Positions 38,000 through 47,952 are shown, counted from the first letter of the stretch. The stretch: DNA of 64,000 nucleotides from Candidatus Jettenia sp. (GCA_021650895.1 CP091278.1:2943659-3007658); one strand, 5' to 3'. The notes: generated by a model from the sequence alone, not told the origin. Program-made: numbers and translations.

Positions 38000-39064
38000 T
38001 CAAACATTGAGTTCTATGAGTTCAATATTATTTTTGTCAAAAACACCCAGCCCCTTTTTCTCTGCTGTAGCAATATGCTTAGCCTTCTGAAATACGGATG
38101 CACAATTATTTTCTTTGCGCTTTTTATCGATAATCTCAAGCCCAATCCTGTCGATAGCTACAGGGTCGGTTCCAAAAAATAATCGCTCCTCGTTCCATAT
38201 CGTTTGGGGTTTCATATTCACCGGCCCACCATCAAAACAGGCTTGCAGGGCATCTGCAATATGGAGACGGACTTTATCTTTCATAGCAGGATGAGTGTAA
38301 ACTTCCGATGTAGAAGGGTTACAGAAATAAGGAGAAGGGTGGAATCTGGCTGTATTATTGATAACACCAAAGGCAATATTTTTCAGACATAAGGTTATAC
38401 CAGTAATATCATGACTTTTCATAACGGGAACGTTGATAATGGCTGTTACTTGTTGAGTAATAATGGTACTGAAGAGAGACCGGGTCCCGTCCTGTTCGCG
38501 CAGAACAGGGTCGTCATCTTCAGACTCATAATAAATCTCTTTATCATAGCCGGCCGTTTGTTCAGTACCATAATAACGGACTCCACTGTTTCCCTTGTTT
38601 AATTGGTAACCGGCAAAGGTTAAATGGTTTTCGAAACGGTCCCATACAATAATATTATTTTCCTTTACGCCAGCGGCTAGGAGACTAGGGATAATAGCAT
38701 TGACAATCTCAGGCCGAGTAGAGAGCTTTTTTCCTCCAATCGGATTGATCTTGATCCCTACTACATCATCTGAAGTAAAGAAACAACGCCATGCATCGGC
38801 AATCGTTTTTTTCCCGGTAAGGGTAAACATTCCTTCATCTATCATCCGTTGAACTGTCTTTTGATCAGGCTTACCATCTCTTATAATCCCACCTTTTTTA
38901 ACCGAGATCACTTTACTTCTGGCAGGGGTAGAAAGTTTATTATCATCGCCATGAGCTAATTGCAGGCCTCGAAAACCTTCCATGCCTATTCCAACTCCAA
39001 TGATACCCAAGGCAGTATGTGTTAAAAAATCTCTGCGCGAGAGATAGGAGTCTTTAACACCCAT
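38000..39064 (-). CDS. Tat-exported DUF362 protein
   Basis: 354 aa. N-terminus SRRDFLTHTALGIIGVGIG is a twin-arginine signal, so it is exported folded. The rest is DUF362 (about 80-340), with conserved KINPIGGKKLSTRPEIV and the NVPVMKSHDITGITLCLKN block. The function of this family is unknown; members often accompany iron-sulfur or redox proteins, and Tat export hints at a cofactor. A ribosome-binding site GAAAGGAGG lies upstream. It is convergent with rmuC and stands alone. Confidence 0.85.
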   Translation of the reverse strand: MGVKDSYLSRRDFLTHTALGIIGVGIGMEGFRGLQLAHGDDNKLSTPARSKVISVKKGGIIRDGKPDQKTVQRMIDEGMFTLTGKKTIADAWRCFFTSDDVVGIKINPIGGKKLSTRPEIVNAIIPSLLAAGVKENNIIVWDRFENHLTFAGYQLNKGNSGVRYYGTEQTAGYDKEIYYESEDDDPVLREQDGTRSLFSTIITQQVTAIINVPVMKSHDITGITLCLKNIAFGVINNTARFHPSPYFCNPSTSEVYTHPAMKDKVRLHIADALQACFDGGPVNMKPQTIWNEERLFFGTDPVAIDRIGLEIIDKKRKENNCASVFQKAKHIATAEKKGLGVFDKNNIELIELNV

Positions 39065-40254
39065 AGTATTTGCCTCCTTTCGGGGAATAATAAAAATGTA
39101 TGGAATCGATTTTTGTTTGTAAATGTTTTTTATTACTGTTTTCGGGAATACGGTATTAGCAACCTCAGCTACAGAGTAAACCGGAAATACAGAAAAAATT
39201 CTCTAAAATCTTATTGGCTCTTTTGTCTTAAAATCGATTCTAGCCAAAGAAAAACTCCTTGTCCAAAGAATTTTTGGATAGTAAAGCCTCTTACAAACTA
39301 TTTCTTACGGTATTTGTTTTGAATGGTCTGGCGATAATGCAGAACAGGTAGAAATTGTCGATTATCATTAAGGAGTTAAGTATTGCGCCGGGATAGCAAC
39401 CCTAAAGGGTTGCCCTACAGATGAAATTCCTATACATATACATTAAAATAGGCCTTCGGTGACTTTTAAATCGTAAAGACGTGTAGTGGCAAGACGCTCC
39501 TTGCCACTACGAAGTTTGTTTGAAGTTCCTATACATCAAGATAAGTTGTTGGCATAGACAAACGTTGTCTCTGTATATCTTGAACAGGGATGGTTTGTCC
39601 GTGCTCATGAAATCAAATCTTGATTCATTGTGTTCGGTTTCATTTTTAGATTACTATAAACTTTTCCCTTAGAGTGAAAATTCCTCTGCCACGAGACAGA
39701 CCACTTTTTCTCTTCCTATAGTTTATCTTCTTCTTAAGAATTTTCTGAAAAACTGTTTTAAAATTTTCCTATTAAATTCAGAAAAAAATGCATGCAATTC
39801 CATAACTTCCGTATGTTTTTTCAAACAGATAAAACAAAACCTAGATATTTACCTTATAACTATTTAAAACTACTGCTCACAAATGAGTATGTATGCACAT
39901 ACATAAAGCTAAGATAATGTATTGATAAAAATGAATAAATAATTTTGGATGCTTAAATTATAATCACAAATTTCTTATTATTAAATACTTATGACTTAAG
40001 TATATTTTTACGATAAATCTCTTCCTAAGGAACTATTATGGCAAGCGTATTGCCATAATAATAGTTACCACATGATTGAGGCATGGCCTATAATTTTTTG
40101 AGAGCTTCCTCTCATTTTTTTTATCATTATTATTAATAAATATGGTTTACGACATAGATGTCTGTAAAGCATATCTTTGTTTTTCATGCCCATACAAACA
40201 AATAAAATAAATTATCTATCTTCTATGATATTTTAGGAATAGAAGGAGGTTCAA
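39065..40254. other. Long AT-rich intergenic region before the SOD gene
   Basis: 1190 bp without a credible gene. Rep-E half at about 39391-39422 (GCAACCCTAAAGGGTTGCCC), hairpin GTAGTGGCAAG / CTTGCCACTAC at 39483-39510, a Rep-D end fragment near 39632. A near palindrome at 40031-40066 (AACTATTATGGCAA, GCGTA, TTGCCATAATAATAGTT) lies 190 bp before the SOD start and could be an operator or small-RNA hairpin. The gene start has an excellent GAAGGAGG site. Confidence 0.45.
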
Positions 40255-40983
40255 ATGTTTAACAGACGCGAATTTCTCACAGCATCAGGTGTAGGAGGAG
40301 CAGCTTTATTCCTTGGCAATACTTCATATCTCAATGCAAAAACATTGGAGAAGGAAACAAAGAGCATGCCAGAGAATTATAACGCAAAGGACTATTCAAG
40401 TTTGATAGGAATAGATGGATTTAGTGAAAATGCTTTAAAAACCCATTTTACTCTTTACCAGGGGTATGTGAAAAATACGAATAAGCTCGTAAATACTCTA
40501 TCCCAAATATTAGATGACGGAAACATAAGCAGTCCAGAGTTTGCCGAGCTAAAGAGAAGACTTGGATGGGAATACAATGGGATGAGACTTCATGAATATT
40601 ATTTTGAAAATCTGACAAAAAACCGTACCGATATAGGAAAAACCCTTAATAAAAGGCTAAACGACGATTTTGGGAGCTATAGTGCATGGGAAAAAGATTT
40701 CAGGGCAGTAGGGGGAATGAGGGGTATAGGTTGGGCCGCTTTATATCAGGATACTACAAATGGAAAACTCGTTAATTTTTGGATAGATGAACATAATACT
40801 AACCATCTTGCAGGAGGTAACCTTATTTTAATAATGGATGTGTTTGAGCATGCCTTTATGCCTGATTACGGTATAAAGAAGACTGATTATATTGAGGCTT
40901 TTTTTAAGAATATTAATTGGTCTGCTGCAGAATCGAGATTAGCTAACCATCCCATCCCTGCAGAGGCAAGTATGATAAAATAG
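40255..40983 (+). CDS. Tat-exported Fe/Mn superoxide dismutase
   Basis: 242 aa. N-terminus NRREFLTASGVGGAALFLG is a twin-arginine signal (about 1-28), so the enzyme is exported with its metal. The SOD fold follows: metal ligands His in ENALKTHFTLY, His in GMRLHEYYFENL, and Asp and His in IMDVFEHAFMPDYG. Some replacements are notable: WxVDxWEHAY of normal SodB reads IMDVFEHAFM, with the usual Trp missing. It probably removes superoxide outside the cytoplasm. The gene is followed after 28 nt by the first Rep-G hairpin, then by diheme cytochromes. Confidence 0.9.
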   Translation: MFNRREFLTASGVGGAALFLGNTSYLNAKTLEKETKSMPENYNAKDYSSLIGIDGFSENALKTHFTLYQGYVKNTNKLVNTLSQILDDGNISSPEFAELKRRLGWEYNGMRLHEYYFENLTKNRTDIGKTLNKRLNDDFGSYSAWEKDFRAVGGMRGIGWAALYQDTTNGKLVNFWIDEHNTNHLAGGNLILIMDVFEHAFMPDYGIKKTDYIEAFFKNINWSAAESRLANHPIPAEASMIK

Positions 40984-41011
40984 GAGTAATAAGAAATCAT
41001 AAAAGAACGGT

Positions 41012-41085
41012 GGTGGAGGCCTGAAACAATCAATTGCCAATATACGGCATCCAAAAATTGATTCCCCTCCTTTCCGGCCTCCACC
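41012..41085 (+). ncRNA. Rep-G 3'-UTR hairpin, copy 1 (after SOD)
   Basis: 74 nt. Outer stem GGTGGAGGCC (41012-41021) with GGCCTCCACC (41076-41085), perfect 10 bp; inner stem AATCAATT / AATTGATT; conserved 3' strand CCCCTCCTTTCC. Not followed by a U-run. The same element follows the next two genes. Confidence 0.6.
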
Positions 41086-41333
41086 CGATTTTCCATGATA
41101 TTTCCATTCATACGTCTCTTAAGAATGGAATTGAGAATGCTAAAAAATCCTTCGGTTAGTAATTTTGAATTTATGCTAAGAAAGAGAAAAGCAGATAGGA
41201 ATAAATTTACTAAGAATACCTAACAGAGAATTCATGAGTTAGGTGTTGTCTTTGTTGAGAAGTTTGCAGATACATAGTTCAGGGTAAAAATAATCTTAAG
41301 CAAGGAGAAGGACATGGAAAAAAGGAGAAGGGT

Positions 41334-43073
41334 ATGAAAAAAATGAAATTTGTAATAGGAAATTTATTAGGAGTGCTCACTATAGGGTGCATTCTCACAG
41401 GAGTTACCTTTGCTTATGAATCTGAAAAGGATAAAGAGCCGGGACAAGGAATAGTTTTTGATATAGAGATGACTTCCGATGTGGTAGAAACTTTTAAAAA
41501 GGAAATGAAAGATATTAAAGAAGGGATCATGGGAAAAGAAACGGCCCCAGGCCAAAAAGAGGAGCCTGAGAAGAAGGTAATGGAAGGCCAGGATGTAGAA
41601 TCTGAAAAGATGATGATAGACGGAAAACAGGTATCTAAAAAAGAGGTTATGTTTGGCAAAAGAGAGATATCCGAAGCAGAAAAGCAGTTGATGATCGGAT
41701 TAAAAGAGGGTAATGAAGAGAAGTCCAGAATAACACCTGTGCAGAGGATGGAAATAGAGAAAAGGATGGGTACCAGCTTTCTCCCTATCGCCATAAAAGA
41801 ACCTTTTGATATGATGATGGAAAAAATGAAAGCTGCAAAACCCGAAGCGGCAAAACTGCATAATGCATTACTTGAAGAACGCTATGACCTCAGTAACAAA
41901 CCGGCTCAGGGTGGAAAAATGTCCCGGGGTAAACCGGTACAGGAGGGCGTAAGGGTAAAACTCCCAGGAGGTATGACATGGGAGAAATTAGGAATGATGA
42001 GTTCTGAAGATATTGAAAGAAAAGGGCTCTTTCCTCAGGGGTTTATGCCACTACCTCATCCTAACCATGCAATTGGAGGTATGGTCTTCATTAAATCCGA
42101 GATTGATGAGATTAAGAAGTTGGAAAATAGAGACTTGAATCGGTTTGATGTGGATTTTGACCTGCCAGATCATTTTTTACCTGAATTCCCACCACCGGTA
42201 TTTCTTACTACCCGGCCAGACCTCGGTGATGTTACCCAGGGAAAATTAGTAAATATTAAAAACTTTTCTGATATATTCAAGGGTATATTGAATCCTAAGC
42301 AACTTGAAGGTTTGAGGTTATTACTGACTCCTTTTCCCCAGCAGGAATTCAACTCAACGGATGATCGCCGTACTGAGCATGCAACACTTGGAGTTGCCTG
42401 CCTGGATTGTCATGTAAACGGACATACTAATGGAACCATAGAGCTTCTCCAGGATCTGAGTCCTCAACCATTTCGTAAACGTCTCGATACTCCAACCATG
42501 CGAGGTGTATATGCACAACAGCTATTTGGCTTGCAGCGGTCTATTCAGACAATAGAGGATTTCAGCGAGTTTGAGCAACGGACTGCCTATTTCGATGGCG
42601 ATCATGTAACAGCCGCAAAGAAGGGGGTTTTTCAGCCTGACCGACTCCAGGTAGAAGCTATGGCTGAATTTCAGAGGATGTTGGATTTTCCTCCTGCTCC
42701 TATGCTTGATGCGTATGGTATGTTAGATCCTAAACAAAACCCAACAGAATCAGAGACGCGTGGCCAGGCATTATTCTTCGGAAAAGCTAAATGTGGCGTT
42801 TGTCACCCAGCCCCGGCTTACACAGATAACAAAAGGCACGATCTGAAGCTCGAACGATTTTACGAGCCATGTCTGATCAATGGTGTAATGGCTATCCCCG
42901 ATGGCCCTGTTAAGACATTTCCCTTACGCGGTATAAAGGATTCTCCACCGTATTTCCATGATGGAAGATTATTAACCCTGGATGATACGGTAGAGTTTTT
43001 CAATCTGATTTTTGAGCTCAAACTTACCCAAGAGGAGAAGAAGGATCTTGTAGCATTCATGCTACGGCTATAA
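41334..43073 (+). CDS. Exported diheme cytochrome c peroxidase-like protein
   Basis: 579 aa. Sec signal about 1-28 (ends near VTFAYES); a charged Met/Lys/Glu-rich region about 29-150 that is probably a flexible linker; the catalytic body from about 155. Two c-type heme sites: CLDCH (about 360, within GVACLDCHVNGHTNG) and CGVCH (about 485, KCGVCHPAPAY). The end PLRGIKDSPPYFHDGRL...VEFF resembles the bacterial diheme peroxidase/MauG superfamily. Likely reduces peroxide or oxidises a partner outside the cytoplasm. Its paralogue follows directly. Start chosen at the ATG with GGAGAAGGG. Confidence 0.85.
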   Translation: MKKMKFVIGNLLGVLTIGCILTGVTFAYESEKDKEPGQGIVFDIEMTSDVVETFKKEMKDIKEGIMGKETAPGQKEEPEKKVMEGQDVESEKMMIDGKQVSKKEVMFGKREISEAEKQLMIGLKEGNEEKSRITPVQRMEIEKRMGTSFLPIAIKEPFDMMMEKMKAAKPEAAKLHNALLEERYDLSNKPAQGGKMSRGKPVQEGVRVKLPGGMTWEKLGMMSSEDIERKGLFPQGFMPLPHPNHAIGGMVFIKSEIDEIKKLENRDLNRFDVDFDLPDHFLPEFPPPVFLTTRPDLGDVTQGKLVNIKNFSDIFKGILNPKQLEGLRLLLTPFPQQEFNSTDDRRTEHATLGVACLDCHVNGHTNGTIELLQDLSPQPFRKRLDTPTMRGVYAQQLFGLQRSIQTIEDFSEFEQRTAYFDGDHVTAAKKGVFQPDRLQVEAMAEFQRMLDFPPAPMLDAYGMLDPKQNPTESETRGQALFFGKAKCGVCHPAPAYTDNKRHDLKLERFYEPCLINGVMAIPDGPVKTFPLRGIKDSPPYFHDGRLLTLDDTVEFFNLIFELKLTQEEKKDLVAFMLRL

Positions 43074-43086
43074 AAAATAACAGAGT

Positions 43087-43160
43087 GGTGGAGGTCTGAA
43101 ATAATCAATCGCCAATATACGGCATCCAAAAATTGATTCCCCTCCTTTCCGGCCTCCACC
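43087..43160 (+). ncRNA. Rep-G 3'-UTR hairpin, copy 2 (after first diheme cytochrome)
   Basis: 74 nt starting 13 nt after the stop. Outer stem GGTGGAGGTC / GGCCTCCACC, where the C-to-T change is tolerated as a G-U pair. Inner ATCAAT / ATTGAT and the CCCCTCCTTTCC strand are kept. Confidence 0.62.
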
Positions 43161-43216
43161 TGATGTTCTCCCGGTTTTCCGTTCAGATTATATCAAATAG
43201 ATATAAGGAGAAATAT

Positions 43217-44751
43217 ATGATACAAAAAGCGCAGGGATTTCGAACAATACATTTGCTCATACTGCTTACTGCAGGATTTGTTTTATTAAGTACTGCCTGT
43301 GCACAAGAACCTGTACGCAAAAAAGATACGAAGCGAGAGCCAGCAAACAATAAGACTATAAAGAGGGAAAGCCCTTCCCGATCAATGAAAAGCGCTCAAT
43401 TGCATGAGGAAAAAGTACCTGGCCCGAAATTACCTGAAAACAGAGGGCCAACTTTTTATTTTCCTATTATTATCAAAGAGGACTTTGCTACAGTTATGTC
43501 CAGGATGAAGGAAGAAAAACCCAAGGTGATGGAGAACCAGAGGAGTTTACTGAATGATCGCTATGACTTAAGCGACCGTCCGGCTACCGATGTGGCAATG
43601 TCCCGTGGTAAACCTATTCAGGAAGGCGTAAGGGTTAAACTACCTGAGCAAATGACCTGGGAAAAGCTATCAGAGATGTCACCAGAAGAAATTCGTAATA
43701 ATGATTTATTTCCGAAAGGTTTTTTACCTCTTCCCCATGTAAAACATGCAATTGGAGGGCAGGTTTTTCCGAAGTTCCATAGTGATGAAATACTGAAGCT
43801 GGAAAAGCGATCTCTTGAACGATTTGATGTCGATTTTGATATCCCAGACCATTTTCTGCCAGAATTTCCACCTCCTATGTTCTTAACAACACGGCCAGAT
43901 TTAGGAGATGTATCGCAAGGAAAGCTCCTTTCCATCAAAAATTACTACGAGATTATGACCGGTATCCTTACCCCTGTTCAAATGGAGGGTCTGAGATTAC
44001 TCCTCACCCCATTCCCACAACAACAATTCAATCAGACTGAGGATAGACTGGTTGAGGAGGCGAGTTTGGGTGTTTCGTGCCTGGACTGTCATGCGAATGG
44101 TCACACAAATGGTGCTTTCCATCTTAATCCCGATACCCGTCCTAATGCTGCTCGTCTCAGACTCGATAGCACAAGCCTGAGAGGTATGTTTAACCAGCAG
44201 ATACACGGTTCTAAAAGGTCATTAAGATCTATTGAGGATTTCACAGAATTCGAGCAACGTACAGCATACTTTGACGGTGATACGGTAACTGCGGCCAAAA
44301 AAGGAACCAATCTTCCAGATCGCACCAGTCAGGTATCCTTTATGGCACAGATGCAGAATATACTTGATTTTCCACCTGCACCAAAATTGGACGAATTCGG
44401 TATGCTTGATCCGGAAAAGGCATCAAAAGAAGAGCTTCTCGGTCAAACGGTATTCTTTGGAAAGGGGCGCTGTGGAAAATGCCATCCTGCACCCTTTTAT
44501 CTTGATGATAAGATGCATAACTTGAGGGTTGAGCGTTTTTATAATCCACGTATAATTCGTGATCAATGGATTACTGCTCAAGGCCCTATTAAAACCTTTA
44601 CCCTTCGCGGAATTAAAGATTCACCGCCTTATATGCATGATGGCCGGCTTTGACACTCGAGGATACTGTAGAATTCTTCAATCTTATTCTGAATTTAAAG
44701 CTTACTCAGGAAGAAAAGAATGCCCTGGTAGCGTTTATGCGCCAGCTATAA
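43217..44751 (+). pseudogene. Second diheme cytochrome c peroxidase-like gene, frameshifted near its end
   Basis: Paralogue of the previous gene with a shorter linker. Start at ATG 43217 (AAGGAGAAATAT upstream). Leader IHLLILLTAGFVLLSTACA is a signal peptide, possibly a lipoprotein. Heme sites CLDCH (GVSCLDCHANG) and CGKCH (GRCGKCHPAPF). The open frame stops at 44653 just after SPPYMHDGRL; the homologous tail (TLEDTVEFFNLILNLKLTQ...) continues in the -1 frame to 44751. A single missing T in a CTTTT run would explain it, so this is either a recent mutation or a sequencing error. All heme and body residues lie before the break, so a protein lacking about 33 residues could still be made. Confidence 0.8.
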
Positions 44752-44761
44752 AAAATAGTGC

Positions 44762-44839
44762 GGTGGAGGTCTGAAATAATCAATTGCCAGCAGGGTCATG
44801 CCACCGGAAAATTGATTCCCCTCCTTTCCGGCCTCCACC
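44762..44839 (+). ncRNA. Rep-G 3'-UTR hairpin, copy 3 (after second diheme cytochrome)
   Basis: 78 nt, starting 10 nt after the original stop position. Stems and CCCCTCCTTTCC strand conserved; the apical part differs (CCAGCAGGGTCATGCCACCGG in place of CCAATATACGGCATCC) and is 4 nt longer. Divergent loop with constant stem is what selection on structure would give. Confidence 0.62.
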
Positions 44840-44951
44840 CAATTTTCTTAGCATACGGTATTCAAGTTCTAAGAAAGGAAAAAATGGAGATTTACTGATG
44901 CGTATTTTTATGGATTGAGAACGCATCGATAACAAAAAAGGAGATTTTTCT

Positions 44952-45416
44952 ATGAAAGATCAGATGAAAATCAGCGAAGATATCACATCCTCAAGGCAGC
45001 CATCAAAAGAGGAAATTAAAAAATTACCTCAGCAGGGATTTAAATCGGTGGTTAACCTCCGTACCTCGGAAGAAGAAGATATGTCTTTTTCACCTCAGGA
45101 AGAGGGAGAACTTGTTCGGGAATCAGGTATGGAATATCTGAATATTCCCATATCTACAAAAGAAGGACCTAAGTCAGAACAAGTTGATCAATTCCGCACT
45201 GAAATTGAACATATGCCAAAACCGATATTTATTCACTGTCACACAGGAAAACGTTCCGGAGCACTGGCCATGATATATTTAGCCTTAAAAGAGGGACTGA
45301 CAGGTGAGGAGGCGCTTCAGAAAGCCCAATCAATGGGTTTTGAGTGCAATGTACCTGGCTTAAAAGAATTTTTTATAAATTACATCAACCAAAATACCAT
45401 GGCAGGCAAGAGGTAA
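44952..45416 (+). CDS. DUF442/BLH phosphatase-like protein
   Basis: 154 aa. Dual-specificity-phosphatase-like fold of the DUF442 ('beta-lactamase hydrolase-like protein, phosphatase-like') family. Loop FIHCHTGKRSGALA holds Cys and Arg in the C-x4-R spacing of this family. KSVVNLRTSEEED at the N-terminus is characteristic. In other bacteria the domain is fused to or next to metallo-beta-lactamase persulfide dioxygenases in sulfide detoxification. An MBL-rhodanese gene lies about 950 bp downstream, separated by mobile repeats. Good ribosome-binding site AAAGGAGA. No signal peptide. Confidence 0.82.
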   Translation: MKDQMKISEDITSSRQPSKEEIKKLPQQGFKSVVNLRTSEEEDMSFSPQEEGELVRESGMEYLNIPISTKEGPKSEQVDQFRTEIEHMPKPIFIHCHTGKRSGALAMIYLALKEGLTGEEALQKAQSMGFECNVPGLKEFFINYINQNTMAGKR

Positions 45417-45506
45417 TGGGATAATTTTGTACAAGATACAGTTTTTTCATACAACAGCCAACAATTCCTGAAAAAACAGAGCCAACGTAGGGCAAGGCTT
45501 TAACCT

Positions 45507-46305
45507 CATATGCATCAAGCTAAGAATCGTGTTCTATGGAAAAGGAGGTATCCCCCTGGAAAAAGAGAAAGGTGTGTCCATGTTCCCCTCTAACCCCCCT
45601 TTAAAAAGCTTATCATTACCCACCAGTCAGAGAGGTAAATTTGAGTAGTGCGATAAGACGAAACAGGGTGGCACGGACAAACCATGTCCCCGTACGTCTT
45701 GAACGGGGATATGGTTTGTCCGTGGTGGTCGAATATACCCGTGGGTAGGGAATATACCACACTGACAAACAGAGTTTGTCAGTGCCACCCAGGAAGAGGC
45801 TTACAGAGAATAAAAATTTCTCGAGAGATGCCCCCGACGAGACATTTCTTCATGGTATTCTAAAGATGTGGGTAATGATAAGTTTAAAAAGGGGGAAAGA
45901 AGGAAGGATTTTCTCTTGAGAAAAGTTTGCCTGATCAAACATATCAAACTTTTCTCCCTTTCTAAAGGGAAACTAAGGGGATTATGCATCTCCCCCTTTT
46001 CTAAACTTATCCTTACCCATAAGTTAGGTAGAGAGCGAAGGTAGAAGCAAGGTAAACCACGAAGTACACGAAGAAAGAAGAACGTAGAGAAGCAAGATTT
46101 TGCGCCTTTACAATTGAGGTAGGGGTGTGTTGCTTCGCCTCAAGAAGGGATCGATCATAAAAAGAATTTATTGAGATTTGGAACTCTCCTATTCTTCGTG
46201 TACTTCGTGTTCTTTGTGGTATTTAAAGATGTAGGTAAGGACAAGTTTTCTAAAGGGGGATTATATTATTCTTCACCGTTTCGATATTTTAGCTTGATGC
46301 ATATG
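45507..46305. mobile_element. Composite repeat: Rep-B copy 2 plus Rep-A copy 5, inserted in Rep-E
   Basis: Outer ends CATATGCATCAAGCTAA (45507) and TTAGCTTGATGCATATG (to 46305). Rep-B 45609-45882; a spacer with TTTGCCTGATCAAAC and AAACTTTTCTCCC; Rep-A 46006-46245. The whole lies in a Rep-E palindrome: GTAGGGCAAGGCTTTA before it and GGCTTTAGCCTTGCCCTAC after it, so GGCTTTA is duplicated. An inverted copy of the same unit lies at 62531-63326. Confidence 0.8.
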
Positions 46306-46369
46306 GGCTTTAGCCTTGCCCTACAGATTACTCAAGAGATTTGTTTTTCAATAAGGAAAGGACATAACA

Positions 46370-47743
46370 ATGTTCCTTGAGACAATTCGTTCAGAAGGGC
46401 TCGCACACATATCGTATATTATCGGCGATAAAGGTAAGGCAGCAGTAATTGACCCACGCCGTGATTGTGATATCTACAGAGATATTGCTTACCATCACGA
46501 TACGCAAATTACCCACATTTTCGAAACGCATCGTAATGAAGATTACCTTATCGGCTCAAAAGAATTAGCGTACCAGACCGGGGCGGAGATTTATCATAGT
46601 AAACATCTTCCTTTTCACTATGGAAACCCTGTATCTGAGGGCGACTGTTTTCCATTGGGAAATTGCATCCTTCGAATACTTGAAACGCCAGGTCATACCT
46701 ATGATAGTATCTCAATCGTTTTAGCTGACAAAAGATTCAGTACGAGAGACCCAATAGCAGTATTCACTGGAGACACTCTTTTTATCGGTGATGTTGGACG
46801 CACTGATTTTTTCCCGGATAAACCTGAAGAGGTCGCAGGTCTCCTGTACGATAGCATCTTTAAAAAGCTCCTTCCGATGGGCGACCAGGTAATTCTTCAT
46901 CCGGCACACGGCGCCGGATCTGTGTGTGGTACCGGTATTGCATCAAGAGATTTTTCAACCCTCGGCTATGAACGCAAGTACAATCCCATTCTTCAGAAGA
47001 ATCGCGATGAGTTTATCAGACATAAAGTTAACGAACATCATTATAAACCACCCTATTTTAAGAGAATGCATAGGCTAAACCAGGAAGGCGCACCTTTACT
47101 GAAAAACTTACCAAAGCCTGCACCCAGTAACGTTGAAGAATTTGATAAGGCAGCTATGAATGAAGAAATGATCATACTCGATGTGCGTAGTTCAGAGGCA
47201 TTTGCAGGGGCGTATATTCCCGGTAGTATTGCAATTCCTTTAGAAATGGTTCCTTCTTTTGCCGGTTGGTTTCTGCCGTACGATAAGCCAATTGGATTAA
47301 TTGTTGACGGGTACGATCAGGTAGAAACTGCTGTCCGGTATTTAATACGAATCGGATATGATACTATTTTTGGCTATCTTGAAAAGGGGGTGCATAAATG
47401 GGAAATTAGCGGCCGTAAGTATGAGAGCATTCCTACTGTTTATGCAGGAGAAATTATACGGCGTATAAAGACCAAAGAAGATTTCACTCTTCTGGATGTC
47501 CGGAGTAAAGAAGAATTTGAAAGAGGCCACTTGCCGAATGCTATCAATATTTACGTAGGTGAACTGCCTGACAATTTAGATAAAATTCCCAAAGACCATC
47601 ACCCATTAACCGTATTTTGCAGCACTGGCAAAAGAGCTACCATTGCTGCTTCGCTCTTAAAAAAGAATGGATTCGAAGAAGTGGAAGATTGGCTGGGCTC
47701 CATGACTGCATGCTCTGCCATCGGTTGTCCAATTGTAACCTAG
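46370..47743 (+). CDS. Metallo-beta-lactamase fold protein fused to two rhodanese domains
   Basis: 457 aa. MBL domain about 1-250 of the persulfide dioxygenase (ETHE1/CstB) group: ETPGHTYDSISI and FTGDTLFIGDVGRTDF are typical. The usual HxHxDH metal motif reads THRNEDY, so the metal site is altered although later ligands (PGH, GD, HPAHG) persist. Rhodanese 1 (about 265-355) lacks the active Cys (LIVDGYD). Rhodanese 2 (about 365-457) has Cys in FCSTGKRAT. Probably handles persulfides or thiosulfate in the cytosol. The start follows AAGGAAAGG. Confidence 0.85.
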   Translation: MFLETIRSEGLAHISYIIGDKGKAAVIDPRRDCDIYRDIAYHHDTQITHIFETHRNEDYLIGSKELAYQTGAEIYHSKHLPFHYGNPVSEGDCFPLGNCILRILETPGHTYDSISIVLADKRFSTRDPIAVFTGDTLFIGDVGRTDFFPDKPEEVAGLLYDSIFKKLLPMGDQVILHPAHGAGSVCGTGIASRDFSTLGYERKYNPILQKNRDEFIRHKVNEHHYKPPYFKRMHRLNQEGAPLLKNLPKPAPSNVEEFDKAAMNEEMIILDVRSSEAFAGAYIPGSIAIPLEMVPSFAGWFLPYDKPIGLIVDGYDQVETAVRYLIRIGYDTIFGYLEKGVHKWEISGRKYESIPTVYAGEIIRRIKTKEDFTLLDVRSKEEFERGHLPNAINIYVGELPDNLDKIPKDHHPLTVFCSTGKRATIAASLLKKNGFEEVEDWLGSMTACSAIGCPIVT

Positions 47744-47798
47744 AGATAACTTAAAGAGAAACACTCCTGGTTGTTGTTCTCAGTTACATAGATCATAT

Positions 47799-47827
47799 GT
47801 AGGGCGAGGCTTTAGCCTTGCCCTACG
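47799..47827. repeat. Rep-E short palindrome
   Basis: GTAGGGCGAGGCTTTAGCC followed by TTGCCCTAC, arms nearly complete, as at 37697. The 209 bp gap otherwise holds AT-rich sequence and TTTTTGACAGGAT, a word similar to the arm near 22920. Confidence 0.65.
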
Positions 47828-47952
47828 GAATTGAAATTCCTCAACGTTAAACGAGGATATACCATAATTCTCATAAAGTTATCTATAGAGTGTAGAAAAA
47901 TTTTCATTTTTGACAGGATTTATAGAATTTCAATAGAAAGGTGGTGATACCT

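Noticed and set aside
44641-44774. CTT TGA C at the break in the second diheme cytochrome matches the RF2 (prfB) +1 programmed frameshift site.
   Set aside because: A +1 shift would enter the frame reading DTRGYCRILQ, which is not homologous to the first cytochrome. The homologous tail is in the -1 frame, and no SD-like stimulator is placed as in prfB.
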